This document shows positions 1 to 13,332 of a stretch of DNA of 64,000 bases, in pieces. Made by a program: the position numbers and the translations under genes. The DNA is from Epiperipatus broadwayi (taxonomy: Eukaryota; Onychophora; Udeonychophora; Euonychophora; Peripatidae). The DNA is taken from assembly GCA_028023455.1 (NCBI GenBank), contig JAQFVV010006216.1, positions 2,638,445-2,702,444 of the forward strand. The letters run 5' to 3'. The notes beneath the pieces are model-generated. The model ran no database searches, had not been told where the DNA came from, and saw only the letters and a list, made by a program, of their open reading frames with translations. How positions within the stretch are numbered: the first letter of the stretch is position 1; each line of letters begins with the position of its first letter.

Positions 1-2339
1 AATACAGACCAATACCTACTATTTAAACCAACTTAAATACAGAAGAGTCATCTGTATGAGCATGAACGAAAACAACTTGGTATAAATTATCCTTGATCAT
101 TTTCACAGATACAAACACACACAAAAAATTAAATTTGCATCAAAATTATTGACCACAAAATTATATTTAAATTGCATTTATAATTTATTTAAAAATTATT
201 TTTTAAAAAAGGTATTCAATTATCATAAATTATTATTCTGCTTTATTTTTTAAATAATTTGATATATCCTGGCTGGTTTAGCACAGTGGAAGAATGGCAG
301 ATTCAGGACTAAAATTCTAGAAATAGTTATCTGAATAAAACAAGAAAAAAATCTAAGTTCAGTTAGCTGAATTGTTAAGTTCAACCTTCCATTTGAGTGC
401 TTAAACATCACATGACTTTTTAAGTAATTAGCTACAATTTTTTATGATATTATATTAGAATTCACCAAAATTCTTTAAAAACAATGCAAATTTATGTTAT
501 ACAAAATATTTAAAAATACATTTGTCTGTAAAAAAGAGTATGCAAAAAGAAATGATTTCATTTATGTCTCAAAGATATGTCAATAATTAATTTCAGCAAA
601 TTATCTCACAAAAAATACCCAGATAACAAATGAATCAAGCAAGAGGTAATCATCTTGAAAGTGAAAAAATAAGCCACCTATTTCTATTGTCATTTTTATC
701 TAGTCACTATTAAACATGACTCACTACAAAATCATTCTCCTTAGATTGGTGAGCATATTTTACTGGCAGTGGATAACCTAGACTCAGTAAAATATATTAC
801 ATTTCCATTAAACTCAATTACCTTCAAATGCAAACATTCCAAAATCAAAATCTTCATTTACATTAGTCCATTCATTTTCAAATCTATTTCAAGAAAAAAT
901 TACGTCTTTTGATTAGAGTACTACTTCTTCTCAAATGTTAAATTACAGCCCAGCTATCATTATTTGTTATAAATGTTATTCACTCGTGGCCTTTATCATT
1001 TCTGTTAAATCCATAGCTTATCCCAAGAATTTTATATGCAATTAAAGTACTACTACTTCTCTCCTACTTAACTTTTAATCTATTATATTCACTCATCATA
1101 TCAATAAAGCTGTGAATGTACTTGAAATTCATGAAAATCTTCATATGTCTAATTAAATATGCAAAATTGTAATTATCTATATTAGCAACATATAAATTGT
1201 ATCAAAAAATATCACTAAACTCATTTAACTGTTATTCATTAATTCCAGTGCATTTTAAGAAATTATAAATATTTTTTATCAGTATTAATCTTTCAATAAA
1301 AAACAAAAAAAAAATGTAAAAAAAAAAAAATTAATGCAAAAAATAAAAATTTGCATGCTCTATTATTATATTTCATTTTCAATAATTTTCATATAATTAA
1401 ATTCTGAAGCATATCTAGTAGTTCTTATTAATTATTAATTTTATAATATAACTATCCTTTCAGATATAAACTTTAGATGACTCAGTTTATAATTATCTCA
1501 GATAACTTTTTTATGATGACATACATTATTCAGTCCATATGATCACCATGATTACTGGTTTTTAAGATATTCCTTGTACTGTCTTTCAATTTCAATTTAA
1601 CAATCAATGTTGCATCAGTAGTGTCTTGCAAGATAAATGTTAATTCTATGAAACCTACATTCCCCAATTTGCAAAACCACATTGCCTCTTGCAATAAAAA
1701 TTTTAATTTGTTTCCCAACAAAATTGTTTAATATTAAAAGGCAATTTCTTCTTTTTTGATAATTATTTTTCTTATTATTACTTTTTTATTTAGACTATTA
1801 TAGCTTTATTTTTCAATTCTATAATACTATCAGACATTGGAAACAGTTTCTACTTATCTTCATTTTATTGATTATTTATCAGAGCTAGAAATTATAGAAG
1901 AGCCATACTGACAATAAATTGGATTATTTTATTATATGTAATTTACTTTAATAATAGTAAATAGAGTTGAAAATAAATAAATAACATCTTTAAAAAAATT
2001 TATTAACATTTACATAAAGACTTTTCTAAATTATCTTAAAAATATATATTCTCTAATTCTGTGTTAATATTATTTAAATTTCTTATATTGTTTAATAGTA
2101 CATTTTAGAAGGGCATTTTTCAGATGACATTGGGATAAATTTCTGCACTTGTCAAACAAGGCACTAAGTTTTGTATAGAATCATTGCTGGTAATTGCAAT
2201 AATTATTGTAATTAAAGACCCAAATGCTTTTAATTAGAATAATGATTCCTATTTAAAATTATTAGTTGGTTTATTTAATTACAGAAACCAATATAATTAA
2301 ATATTAGTTAAACCCATTTACACTCTCCCTAAATTTATA
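1..2339. other. AT-rich non-coding stretch
   Basis: No coding signal on either strand; the only open frame here (63 codons, minus, 1530-1721) has no recognisable motif. Apart from a possible SINE-like scrap near 266-330, only A/T homopolymers and AT-rich simple sequence are visible. If LIG3 continues to lower coordinates, this lies in its intron. Confidence 0.6.
266..330 (+). repeat. possible degenerate tRNA-derived SINE head
   Basis: A short, relatively GC-rich stretch reads TGGTTTAGCACAGTGGAAG, which resembles a Pol III A-box region, followed by AATGGCAGATTCAGGAC. No convincing B box follows. Similar 'ggcagaatgg / ggcagattggcag' scraps occur near 12990 and 54960. It could be a worn SINE or chance. 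Confidence 0.25.
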
Positions 2340-2715
2340 ACTGTCTTTTTATAACCATAAGGGACTTGAACACAGACTTTCAAGCTCCTTCAGTTATCCA
2401 CTCTATCTCATACAACTGATACATATAACCATACACATGTGGAAAAAAAATAAGTAGCCCCCAATATACATATTTTCTGCTGAACCAACACTCATCAATT
2501 GATCCAGATCATCATCTCCCACAAACATAATGTGCTTAGTTTATATTAAAATAGCAAATCTTCAACCCTTAATGGACAGGCTTCAATCCACTCCACCCTC
2601 CAACTTTTCAGCCATCCGTGCCATTGAAAATCTGATGGAACATCCAAATACCTTGTTGATTCTAATATTATTGTCATGCCTATGTTGACTTTTAAGTCAT
2701 TCTAACACCTCATGT
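2340..2715. repeat. diverged arm of the 49-kb foldback family
   Basis: From the 'gggacttgaacacagactttc' start to the 'cctcatgtatagattc' end, this matches in order the left arm of the foldback at 49284-50176. Shared landmarks include the block ending in TTAATGGACAGGCTTCAATC, the CATCCGTGCCATTGAAAATCTGAT region, and the GTTGAC..AAGTCA..TCTAACACCTCATGT end. Only one arm is present, so it is a half element or a deletion product. Many substitutions suggest it is older than the 49-kb copy. Confidence 0.7.
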
Positions 2716-2825
2716 ATAGATTCTTATCCATTTAAATACACAGAAGAGGAATGTAGAAAATACAAGCTGAATCTGTTAATATTTTTTTATTAAATACAAG
2801 TATAATTTATATACTTGGAGATTAG

Positions 2826-2890
2826 TTGTAACCATAGGGTCTTGAACACAAACTTTCAAACTCTCTTCAGTTATTCACTCTAACTACAAT
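2826..2890. repeat. second short fragment of the same foldback terminus
   Basis: AACCATAGGGTCTTGAACAC followed by AAACTTTCAAACTC and TCAGTTATTCACTCTAA repeats the terminus seen at about 2340-2400. Only the terminal 60 bp or so is present. Confidence 0.5.
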
Positions 2891-4625
2891 TCTTGCCCAC
2901 CATTCTGCTTCTATCATTTTCATGTATTTTTGTCTGCCTTCTTTTGTCCTGAAATTAGCCCTATAGAAATAGCTCTATCATGTCTGACTCATTTTATTAG
3001 ATCTATCATTGACAGATCACAATCTTAATTCAATAATTTCATGCAGACATAGTTGTTTTTGTTTTTTGTTTTTTGGTTTTTTTTTTGAAACAACGTATTT
3101 ATTAATTTACCAAAAAAATTAATTATATCTTTTTTGTTACTCTGTATTTCATATTAAAAGTAAAAGATTCATTAAAATGTTTTGCAAATTACTTAATATG
3201 ATAAAAAGACTAAGGATTTTAAAAATGAATAATTTCATAGTACATATTCAACATTTTCTCATTTTCCTATATATGGGGGGAAAGGGTTTTTTTGTGTTGT
3301 TGTTGTTGTTTTGTTTTGCTTGTGTGAAAACTTTTAAAAGCTTTCTTTTAAAAACACTAATGGTAGTCATTTTACAAAGACTCTTGATTTCGACAGATTA
3401 ATTGGAAGCATAAAATTTTCCCAAACAAAATATCAATTTAAATTTATTCTAAAATGACTGTTGCTAGTTTCTTAAAACAATGGATCAAGGGTTCACAATA
3501 CTGTATATAAAATAAACACATATTCTCAAAGATTTGCACATTAATATACAAGCATTAAATCTAGTTTATATTAATAAAATATAGCAATATTTAGATGCTA
3601 GATAGAACTCATTTTCAAATTAAGTAAATTATGAAAATTCTAATAAAATTCTCAATAAATAGCTTAAAACAAAATTGTGACATCATATTTTATGAGTTCC
3701 TTTCTACTTTATAAATAAAAGCTCGACTCTGACAAACATTTATTTTATTAATTATAAATTATTAAAATGTTTATATTCTAAAATCTTTTTACAATTCAAC
3801 AATAGTTTGAATTTTACTTTCAACATTGGGTTCATTTAAACGCAAAGGTGCATAATCCATACATTCTATGGAATTTGGAATAATCCTTAAACTTCCAATT
3901 TTCATTTTTTGAAATTTTTTTCTATATAAAAAAAGCATTCTCTGATTCTAAGGCAGACTGAATAACATGTCAGAATATATTTATATTTTTGAGGTTTTTT
4001 TCTTCACATATCATTTGAAACAATTTAAAACACTTTTAAAAAACAAAATAAACACAAAAAATGAATAAAGTTTTATTTTAGAATAATCAGCAAAAATTAG
4101 ATTGCTTATAGGTTAAAAAGCTTTAGCCAATGATTATATTATACTGTTTAATCATTAGAAAAATATGTACATATATAACCTGCCAATAGACAAAGTTAAT
4201 AATTAGCCAACAAAATATTTCAATCAAGCAAGAATACTTGATCACATCTTGCCATTCTCTTAACCTAGAAATGCATTGAAAAAAATCAAATGAAGGCTTT
4301 TATAATAGACAATACATTATTACCCAGTGTCATAGTAATGTTATAAAAAATAGAAGAAAATTTTAAAACCAAATAGAAGAGAGAACAGAATATAATTCTA
4401 TCAAAATAATTTTAAAAAATCAGGCAGTTTACAACTTTCGTTTATTTAGCCAATGCTTATCCAACACAGGTTATTTAATATGCAAATAGGAAATCATCAA
4501 AATAAAGTCAACTGAAACTTTTATAATAGGTAAAAGATCACTAATTACATGAAAAAATTGCATTCCAGGTATACTTAATTATGAAGAATCTAAATAATAA
4601 ACAAAAGAAATTTTTTTTTCATCTA
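2891..4625. other. AT-rich non-coding stretch
   Basis: No gene or recognisable element. It contains T/G-rich low-complexity runs (3055-3090, GTTGTTGTTGTT near 3296-3315). The 74-codon plus frame at 3177 is a hydrophobic, Phe-rich reading of this sequence with no family signature. Confidence 0.6.
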
Positions 4626-4650
4626 GCGCCTCCCCCCCCCCCCATCTAAA

Positions 4651-4965
4651 ATGAGGAAGGAAATAGAAAATGATCTAATGACTAAGATAACAAAATTTAT
4701 TGGATCATTGGAGAAGATTTATTTGTCTTTGTTCAGGAAAATCGTGCTGATGAATGCTGTCATGCTTCCCAATATCACATACTTCCTTGCGGGCTTCTCA
4801 CCGATGAAAGCCTTTATAAGGAATGTTGAAACCCAATGTAGGAAGCTGTGTTGGGAAGAAAAAGCTCCTGTCATCAGCCTGTGCCTCCTACAAAAACCTA
4901 AGCGGATGAATGGCTTAGGACCACACAGTCAAAATCTTAATCTTATTAATACAGTGTTTTCATAA
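4651..4965 (+). pseudogene. LINE polyprotein fragment, post-RT region
   Basis: The 104-codon frame reads like the segment after the palm/thumb of LINE reverse transcriptases. A basic start leads to LSLFRKIVLMNAVMLPNITY, where 'GRI.LI..V..P...Y' is usual. Then comes 'RNVETQCRKLCWEEKAPVIS', like the 'F.W.G..P.I....L..PK..GGLG' block, ending KPKRMNGLGPHSQNLNLIN. The KPK..GLG signature supports the assignment. Decayed coding sequence continues to the next block through stop codons. No catalytic motif is present in this piece. Confidence 0.65.
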
Positions 4966-5225
4966 TGTACTTACCAGATTATTTATGAAAAACCCAGACA
5001 TGGAAGGGCTAATATTCCCAGAAGAAATAACTCCTACCGATAGGCCACCCTCCAAAAAGTGGAAGGCTTTGGATTCAAAAGCAAATCTCCATAGTATTTA
5101 ACCATCTAAAAAATGAAGAAACCAGAAACAATGTTTAACAACAAACTAAATTATTGGAACACATATGATCTTATGAATCTGGAAGAAACTAAAATTGACA
5201 ATAAACTAAAATTGACAATATTCTT

Positions 5226-5759
5226 TTGATTGGGATATCGAGGTTCTTGAGGTTGACCAAACATCTAAAATTGAAACCGAGGTTTGTTGATTTTTTAATC
5301 AAAGTCAACCTTGAGGCCTTGCCTACTGCTGACTTCCTACACAGTAAAAAGAATTATAATCTGGACCCTATATGCACACTATGTAGGCGTAGTGATGAGA
5401 CAATGGTACATATATTGGAAGAGTGTCAAATTTGGAATAGCATAAGAAACATTTTTAAATCTTTCATTAAAAACAAAGAATCAGCTTGTGTAAATTTGAC
5501 TAAAGCCTTCAAGCATGGACATTTCGAGGTCATAAGATTGGCAACATTTATAAATTTTTCCATTTGGTCACTGAGAAATAAGATCATCTTTGAAAGTGGA
5601 GAAGGATATGACATGATTAAAATGTCTTTGCACTTACTAAAAAAAATTAAAGAATTGGACCAAAAATTTTCTCAAAATTGGTATGTTCAACCAGACCTGG
5701 TCCCTGATAAGCCTAAAACAAAGTGTAATACTGATGATGAAAAGAATATAAAGTTGTAA
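5226..5759 (+). pseudogene. LINE C-terminal zinc-binding (zf-RVT type) domain
   Basis: The 177-codon frame contains CTLCRRSDETMVHILEEC, a CX2CX8HX4C cluster at residues C50, C53, H62 and C67. This is the pattern at the C-terminus of many LINE polyproteins, where it is thought to help bind the template. The preceding 'NLEALPTADFLHSKK' resembles the usual 'LPT...L..R....D..C..C' lead-in. The following 'IWNSIRNIFKSF' matches the 'C..W......F' continuation. The start codon is arbitrary, because the frame is a piece of a longer, broken polyprotein. Confidence 0.7.
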
Positions 5760-6560
5760 ATCTATAGATACTAAGAAAATTTGAATGAACCATTTACCTA
5801 AAACATTCTAGATAAACTTTATATGGAAGAGATCCAAGATCTATAAAATGCTATTATAAAGTTAGTCACCGAATTGATGAATAATAGGAAAGGACTTTCA
5901 TTTGATTAATGGATCAGTTTTAATCAATGACCCAATAAATATATTAAGACTGCTTTAATAATGCTTAATGGTAACCCATTTGTTTACTGTAAAAAATCCA
6001 TGATATATTTCGTAAATTTTCAGTCTTAGGTATTCTATGAAAACCTGCTTTTAAGTAATTTTTATCAATGTTATCCCTATATTGGATTGGCTAACCTCAT
6101 GATCTATAAGTAAAGGGTATGGCTTTCATATATGGTTAATAATGACTAATCTCTCGATATTTAAATGTTAAATTAATACAGAAACATTGGAGTGCTCTTC
6201 ACGTGGTAAGATAAAGCTCTATAGACTAAATAGCCAAATATGGTTTTAATCATTGTCTACATGTTCGTAAATTAAACAAACTTATATGTGTTTGAATTGA
6301 CTAACTCCATCATAAATGTGATATACATGATCAGATTAATGTAATTGGGCCACTACTATGATTTCTGGAATGGGAAGTTATATGACTTCAATTTCTTGTG
6401 ATAACTAATGTCTTAATGTAATTGATATAATTGGGGTTTTTTTTATATATACAAGTGTAACCTCTGATTATGTTAACTGATCTCCTTTGAGATTGATATG
6501 TAAATGTCCTTCTTTTTGTAAATGATTCTTATGGTTTGTGAATAAAATTTCCGTTTGAAA

Positions 6561-7977
6561 GATAAACATAAGAAAATTTAATTAAATCATGATCAATAAA
6601 TAACAATTTCAATACTAACAAATCATTTAATTTTTTCAGCTTATTATGGTATTATAAACAAGAGCAAATTTTCTTTTTCCATTCTAATGCCAATTATTGC
6701 AAGTTTAAAATGCAAATCCCTAAAGTTTTGAATCATCTATATAAATATGCAGCAGACTGATGATGAGGTCAAAACCTTAGGGTTTTCTGAATTTCAGGCT
6801 ATTATCTTGATAGTAGAAAAAATTTTAAGTTGGCTATCAGATGTATAACTGGATTCCTTCCAGCTTTGAATCTCAAGTCTTCACTGATAATGGTAAAAGC
6901 TAGAAACTGATTTGAAGACTTTATCATGAAATGACTGTTCAAGTTTACAATAAGTAATGCTAGAGTAAAGAAATAAAAACTGCTCTTGTTCAAAAACAAT
7001 ATTCATTAGAATCTTTTTATCAACGATTTTATTACCTCAATGTTATATACTTTCCTATACTGTATTTAAAAATAAATCATTAAAGCAACTTATTTTGACG
7101 TTTCAAAAAAAACTTATTTAATTCTAAAATTATTTAGACTTTTCTGTGTTTACTAATTATTAAAATGTACACATAAATTATTAAATGGCAATGATTTTTA
7201 TTCACAAATTTTATTAACTTTTAATTCTACTAATAAATTATGCATCAGTATTTATTAAATATTAAAAGTGTTCTTAATTTAAAATTATCAAAAGAATACA
7301 ACACATTATCATTACATATTGTATATTTTAAATATATACAACATTTTAATTTCAAATAATCTTATTTCTTACCATTAAATTTTATTATTTTAAATATTTA
7401 TTTTTCTGGCCCCATTTCTTTTTTATTATTTAAATATAAGTAGTGAGATCTAATTTACTATGTATACATACAAATAACATTTCTATGTATCTATATTTTT
7501 AAAAGAGAAAAATACTAGTTATCAATAAATATACATACAATTTGGCATTACCATGGACATTACTTAAATATTTATATAATAATCAAGTGCTAATTCTGGT
7601 TACCAATGAAGTCTAGAGTTGGCAAATAATTATGAACTTCAGATATAGGATCTTCATGAATAATCAATAAGCAGGAACAGTCCAAGAATATATTTTGCAG
7701 GGCATAATATTGATTCATTAAAGGAGAGAGGCCTTATGTGCAATTCAAACAAAGTGCTTACTGCCTAGTACATTGATGTGAGTTCATCAAACCTTAGATA
7801 CTGTTTTAATTAAATTTTAATTATAAATTGTTTTTTTTTTTTTTTTGGTCTCCTATCTATGTTTTCCTTCATTCTTTTTTTTTTCTTGTTTGCCACAAAT
7901 CCTTTCTTTATACTAAATATGTCAATGGAAATATGTGTTTGTGCAATGCGTTTTCATTTTTAATTATGATATTTAAG
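6561..7977. other. AT-rich non-coding stretch
   Basis: Nothing recognisable beyond poly-T (7831-7846) and simple AT sequence. The 65-codon minus frame at 6802-6999 has no motif. Confidence 0.6.
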
Positions 7978-8767
7978 TGTTATGTCTTAGCTCATTAATC
8001 CCTGAGTAAGAATAACAAATTTAGTACAGAATATTATTTTTTGATAACACAAAGAACATAGTGACTCAGACTTCAATTGAATATACACATTACTATATAC
8101 AAATCTAATATATTATATAGATACATAAATCAAATGCTATTCTAATTTATATAACCGGATCACAGTTAATTAGGACTAAGTCTATTCACTAATAATAAAA
8201 TACTATAGGCAGTAAATTTATCTTTACCATCATTACCATCCTTTAAGGTCTAACAACCCTTAAGATGTTTAAAATAATAAGATCAGAATGATCTCTTATG
8301 ACACCAGTCAACTTATTGACCTTCAGGAGCCGAGATTCTGGATATAAAACACATCCCCCCCTTGGTTTCTTCCACTGCTTCACTCTTGTGTTACAGTTAC
8401 CTCAAAGATAACAATGAAGAGTATCTGTTGCTTTTTCTACAGTTTTCATACTTTCAGTCCTTTTATTTTCTGGATTAATTAAGCTCATTGGGGAAAATTC
8501 AGGTAGTGGGTGTATAAAAAGTTTAATATTGTCTCTATAAATTTAATTAGAATTTTAACTTGTACTAGTTAAATTTCTGCTGTTATCTGATATTTATTTT
8601 TCTGATAATAATTACTGTACACAATACGTTTTAATTAAATATTTTATATTACAGCAATTTGATTAATCTTATTCTATTTATTATTTATCTATTTGATTTA
8701 TATCCTCTCTATAAATTAATTTCATACCTTATTAAAATATATAATTTGTTAAAATACATATATTTCA
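7978..8767 (-). repeat. 3' LTR of the first Gypsy element
   Basis: Aligns along its length with 13333-14125: shared GAGTAAGAATAACAAATTTA, GTGACTCAGACTTCAATT, the 'cttccactgcttcactcttgtg' region, TTTTCTGGAATAATTAAGC-type text and CATATATTTCAAT. On the element's strand it begins TGAAATAT and ends CATAACA (TG..CA). Confidence 0.85.
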
Positions 8768-9146
8768 ATAATGCTCCCCTTACAAAGCAAGTTACTATGT
8801 TTTACACATAATCTCGTAATTTTTTAGGTCTCTGTCCTTCAGTTGGGGCTAAAGGGATCTATGTTTTGCTGTTCGTTCTGAGGGTACCTTGTTTTGCATT
8901 TCTATTACTGCTTCAGCTTCACTACATTCTAACAGAATCTGCTGCTTCTCTTGAATTTCTTCAGCAGGCACTGCAGCAATTATTTCTTGTTTGCTGCAGG
9001 TTTTGGTCATTTCTTTTCTATCTCTACTAATGCCATGGAAACTTATGTCTTCTACGACTCATCGGCGGACATGGTTTACATCACCAATATTCTGTTCCAT
9101 TCTTTATTTGCATGATTGCAATTTGTTTAAATAGCTTTCCCAGTGA

Positions 9147-9810
9147 TTATACCTTCAATCTATTTCTTTTGATCAGATCGCTTACACAAACTTTATCACC
9201 TATTTCATATATATTGTCTTTACTATCATACTGAAAGAGTGTGTCCATTTTTGGAAGTAACATTGCTAATTTTGTACACAATTTCCTGCCTATCAGCAAC
9301 TCAGCTGGAGATTTACCTGTAATCATCAACAGTGTAAAATGTTGATGCAGCATATAGTATCACATAAAACTTGTTGCATGTTGGTATTAGTAGTCTTTTT
9401 GCCAGGGCCTTTTTAATTTGTTGAATAGCTTTCTCAGCCAGACCATTCAATTCTGGATATGGGGATGCACAGATGTGTTTGATGCCCTTATTTTTCAAAA
9501 AATATTTCCTTTCTTTAGCAATGAATCCAGTGCCCTTATCAGAAACAATTATCTCTGGTAATTGGTGGCATGAAAATGTATAGTTTTGCCAGCACTTGTA
9601 TTTTTCATGATGCAATAATTTTCCAATTGAGAATATGCATATGAGTATGAAAAATAGTTTCCATTGATTGGACCTTCATGATCCATATGAAGTCTGTCAT
9701 GGTTTAGTTGTTTTTTAGGCTACGGTGTATACACTTTAGGTTTCATACTCATTTTGAATTGACAAGCTGTGCATTTCTTAATTTGTTTCTCAATGTCTGT
9801 AGTTGGTCAC
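9147..9810 (-). pseudogene. integrase of the first Gypsy element
   Basis: Read on the minus strand, the broken frames give the end of the zinc-binding region (KKCTAC), then HMDHEGPINGNYFSYSYAY (first catalytic Asp). Next come LPEIIVSDKGTGF (second Asp) and SPYPELNGLAEKAIQQIKKA (catalytic Glu), then GKSPAELLIGRKL and a basic tail. This is the DDE integrase core that inserts the cDNA. An internal stop after 'KVYTP' and a frameshift near 9330 split it. All three acidic residues are still readable. Confidence 0.85.
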
Positions 9811-10049
9811 CAGACATAGCTATGCATTAACACTTTTGCACACACAACTCCTGCATGATCTTTGTGCAACAGTCTTACAAACTTTTTCTCTACCCTCTGT
9901 AGTTATTACTATCCTATCATCCATTAACACACAACCCTTATTGACTGATAACTCATCACAATTTGTCCAGAAAGCAGATGCAAAGCATTGCAGTTTCTTA
10001 GATAGCCAGTCTTTTCTAATCTAGCCTATCAGCAGCTGGTACCTTTTAT

Positions 10050-11630
10050 CGGCCCTTGTCTGACCATAGGATATCTATCTCCTTACTCTGTGTTTCATCT
10101 TTGTCTCAATTTCTAGACAATGCAGTGGCACATGGAATCTCCTTCCCTTTCTTATACGATAGCTTGTAATTATATGATGAGAATATACTTCTCTACTGTA
10201 ACATACATGGACTCAAATGATCAGACACTATCTTATCATTTGCTAATATGCCCAATAACAGCTTGTAATCAGTTACTGTGTGAAAATATCTGCTGAATAT
10301 ATATTGGTGAAATTTCTTTAAACTGAAAATAACAGTGAAAGCTCTCTATCAATCTAGCTATAGTTTCTCTCAGTTTTATAAAGAGTCTTTGATGCATAGG
10401 TTAGATCCGTTCACTATGTAACATGAATGACATTAAACAACCCCCACACCCCAATTCTGAAGGGTCTGTTGTTATGCACACTTCAAGAATATCAAAATGA
10501 ACTAGTAATTTGTCCAATGACAGCAGCTTTAGTTTGTGTAAAAACTTCCTCATGTATTACAAACCACTGCAATTTTTGATTTTTCTTTAATAACTCATAC
10601 AGGGGTTTTTGCTACTTTAATCTTATTCTGTAAAAAGGGTTTGAAATAGTTTATCAATCCAGAAAGGCCTGAAGCTTATTAATGTTTCTTGGTTTAGTGC
10701 ATTTTCGATGGCTCGTACTTTCTCAGGTGATGGGTTGCTCACCCTTGTCAGAGATTATATGTTCTAGGAATACTAATTTCTATATATTCCACATGCTTTT
10801 CTGTGCATTTAATTTGACTCTGAATCTCTGTAATTTCTTGCATATCTTAAACAATCTTTGATGGAATATCTCTTCCAAGCACGCTGTTGTAAGTATATCA
10901 AAGTAAGGCATTAAGCCATGTAATCCCTGTAATAAAGCATTAATTTTTGCTCAAAATATATTTGGTGCCTTTAAAATACAGATCAGAAGACAATTACATT
11001 TAAATAATCCCATGGGGATTATTAGCATTAATATTTCCACCGACATATCCATTACTGGTATTTGGTGAAAAGCGGGTTTAAGTCAAGTTTTGCAAAATGT
11101 GATGCATTTGCAGACTGTCCAATACCTCTCTCACATTAGGTACTGAATATGCCTCCTTATTTAAATACTTATTTACTGTTACCCTATAATACCACATATT
11201 TGTATTTGACCATTGGGTTTTATTATAATGATTATAGAGTCTTTATTGATCAATCCCTGAATTTTTTCCTCAACATGTTTTCTATACAAATGGTATTTTT
11301 TGCAGTTTACTTATAACTTGACATGCATTTTCAACTAACTTCATCTCTATTGAGCCTGTTGATATTATACCCAATTCCTCACAAAATAAATATGGATATT
11401 TATTTTGAATTTCTTCTTCAAGGGAAATTTTTTTAACAATATTAACTTGAATTCCTATTATGCGAAACGATTCCTTTCCTATTATAGGGCTAATTTTCCC
11501 TTTTACTATATACAGTAGTAATTTAATTATATTCCTGCAGTATCTAATAGGTGCTATTATTTGCCCCAGTAATTTCAGTGCATTTCCACTCACATTTTGA
11601 ACCTCAACATCTGTTTTTATATTTTAATTT
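10050..11630 (-). pseudogene. protease/RT/RNase H region of the first Gypsy element
   Basis: Heavily broken. The minus frame 11282-11593 gives the protease-to-RT linker, with 'KGKISPIIGKESFRI' like the usual 'G.G.PLLG..WL'. Further on, near 10680-10730, EKVRAIENALNQET matches the '.P.PEKV.AI' block after the RT palm. Near 10110-10130, ATALSRN corresponds to the ADALSRL motif at the end of RNase H. The YxDD box is not readable in a single frame. Identification relies on these islands and on gene order. Confidence 0.7.
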
Positions 11631-12479
11631 AAGTGGCAGCATGGCAGCAGCTGATAGTGTGCTCTAACCTCCCTCAGATTATTATAGATATTGCTGAGCC
11701 ACTATCTATTTCCATTGTAGTCTCTTTTCCACAAATTTGTAATTCCATCATGAAATTTGATGTGATCTCTCAACTTCCATGTTTTTTATAACATGAGTAT
11801 TAATGTGGATAAATATACTCAAAAACATATTGGAGATAAGTTTAAAATCTGTGAAGTTAGCAATTTTGCCTAGTGTACTTTCGATTAAATTATATTAGTC
11901 ATAGACATGGGAACTGACAGAGGGGAAAAAGATTGTAAAGTTTATTAAAGAAATATGAATGGGTGATTAGCATAACTGATTGGCTAATTATTCATTTAAG
12001 TAGGCCATTTTTTAAAAAGGGAAATGCATGAGTCTTTCCTGTTAATTGCATTCTTATCACTCACAATGAGCCAGGCCTCTTTCAGTTTACACTTGGCATC
12101 ATTGCACTCTATGCATACAATAACAGTGGATGTAGGCTTGAAGGGGTATCCAGAAGTGGATTGGTATTCATGATGATTTGGTATCATTTGGGTTTGAGCA
12201 CAATTGTATATGTACTGGTGTTGTGCTAATTGGGTAGACAAATTGGCCTTCAATTCACCAGGTGATGGCAATTGGTGTGAGAGCATGTGACCTTGTATAT
12301 GATCTCTCAGTTGCCATTACTATGAGAAATATAACAGTCAAAAGTGCCCTAGGAACAATTGATAATGTCACAGATTTTATTCTTATCTCGAATTCATTTT
12401 TGTGTATATTTATCCACATTACATTTCCTCGAGACACTGCATACCAAAATTTTCAATGTAACATGAGTATTAAAGGATT

Positions 12480-12970
12480 TGTCTCCCCTATTTTTCTACA
12501 CCCGAATTTTCTTTTGACTCTTATCATTCCCAAATTTTCTACATATGCATGTTAAATGCCCCTTACTTCCACATTTAAAACACATTTCCTGCTTCCACTT
12601 AAAATCTTTTGCTCTATGATCTATTTTTTTCTCAAAAGAATCATGTAATTATTTTCCTTTCTGTATTCAGGTTTTTGCAGATTAATACATTTTTTTATCC
12701 ATCTTAAAAACTTTTATATTAATATTAGCTTAAGATTTACATTTAAAAGCATGAGCTTGTTCTAAAATTAACCCATAAGCTATTTCTTTCTTGATAGAGA
12801 TCAGTCTCTGTTAATGTCTGTTGTCTGAGTGTGTTATCAAACATGCTCCAAAGTAATTGATCTATAATTATTTCTTCAACAAATTCCCCAATAACCACAA
12901 TTTTTGTTAGCTCCTTCAGGACTGAATTATAATCTTTTATTGTTTCACCCTTGAACTGTTTTCTATTCAT
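12480..12970 (-). pseudogene. gag with CCHC zinc knuckle, first Gypsy element
   Basis: The minus frame 12743-12970 gives NRKQFKGETIKDYNSVLKEL, then 'GEFVEEIIIDQLLWSMFDNTLRQQTLTETDL'-type text. This is the typical Gypsy capsid pattern 'R....GES...Y...L..LA..C.F...L...L.....G.....Q..LL...L'. Downstream, near 12550-12590, the minus strand reads CFKCGSKGHLTCIC, an intact CX2CX4HX4C knuckle for RNA binding. Capsid and knuckle are in different frames. Further gag may lie at higher coordinates up to the 5' LTR. Confidence 0.75.
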
Positions 12971-13332
12971 AAAATGGAAGTGAGCTATATGGCAGAATGG
13001 TCAAGGACTAAAATATTTAATTTTATTAATCCCTTATATGGTATATTATCTGTTATGGAAGGGTCATAAAATTTATTATCTCAATAACTTTTTTACCACA
13101 AAAACATAAGAGTACGGCAACGTTTTGCTTATTGATCTCTATTCCATTTAGGGAAAAAAAATTTCAATTTGAGTTAAATACAATGACCATTTGGCAGCAT
13201 TACCCACATCAACCTCAGCAATATGAGTTTGCCCAAATTATGACATTTTTAATCCTTCAAAACTAGTTTAAACTTTGAAACTGCGAATTATCTTTCTAAG
13301 CTAGGTTTGAACTAATCAAATACGCCAAGTTT

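Larger units (their letters stand above)
4640..6560 (+). mobile_element. 3' end of a decayed non-LTR (LINE) retrotransposon
   Basis: Two broken reading frames (4651-4965 and 5226-5759) encode the C-terminal end of a LINE reverse-transcriptase polyprotein of the L1/Tx1-like type. About 800 bp of non-coding sequence follows, ending at GTGAATAAAATTTCCG (about 6537-6552), which looks like a LINE 3' UTR with an AATAAA signal. A C-homopolymer at 4632-4643 marks the left limit of recognisable homology, so the copy appears 5'-truncated there, as is usual for LINEs. Stop codons and frameshifts between the blocks show it is dead. Clade assignment is tentative. Confidence 0.7.

Noticed and set aside
12262-12555. 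97-codon plus-strand frame
   Set aside because: Antisense shadow of the gag/zinc-knuckle region of the first Gypsy element.
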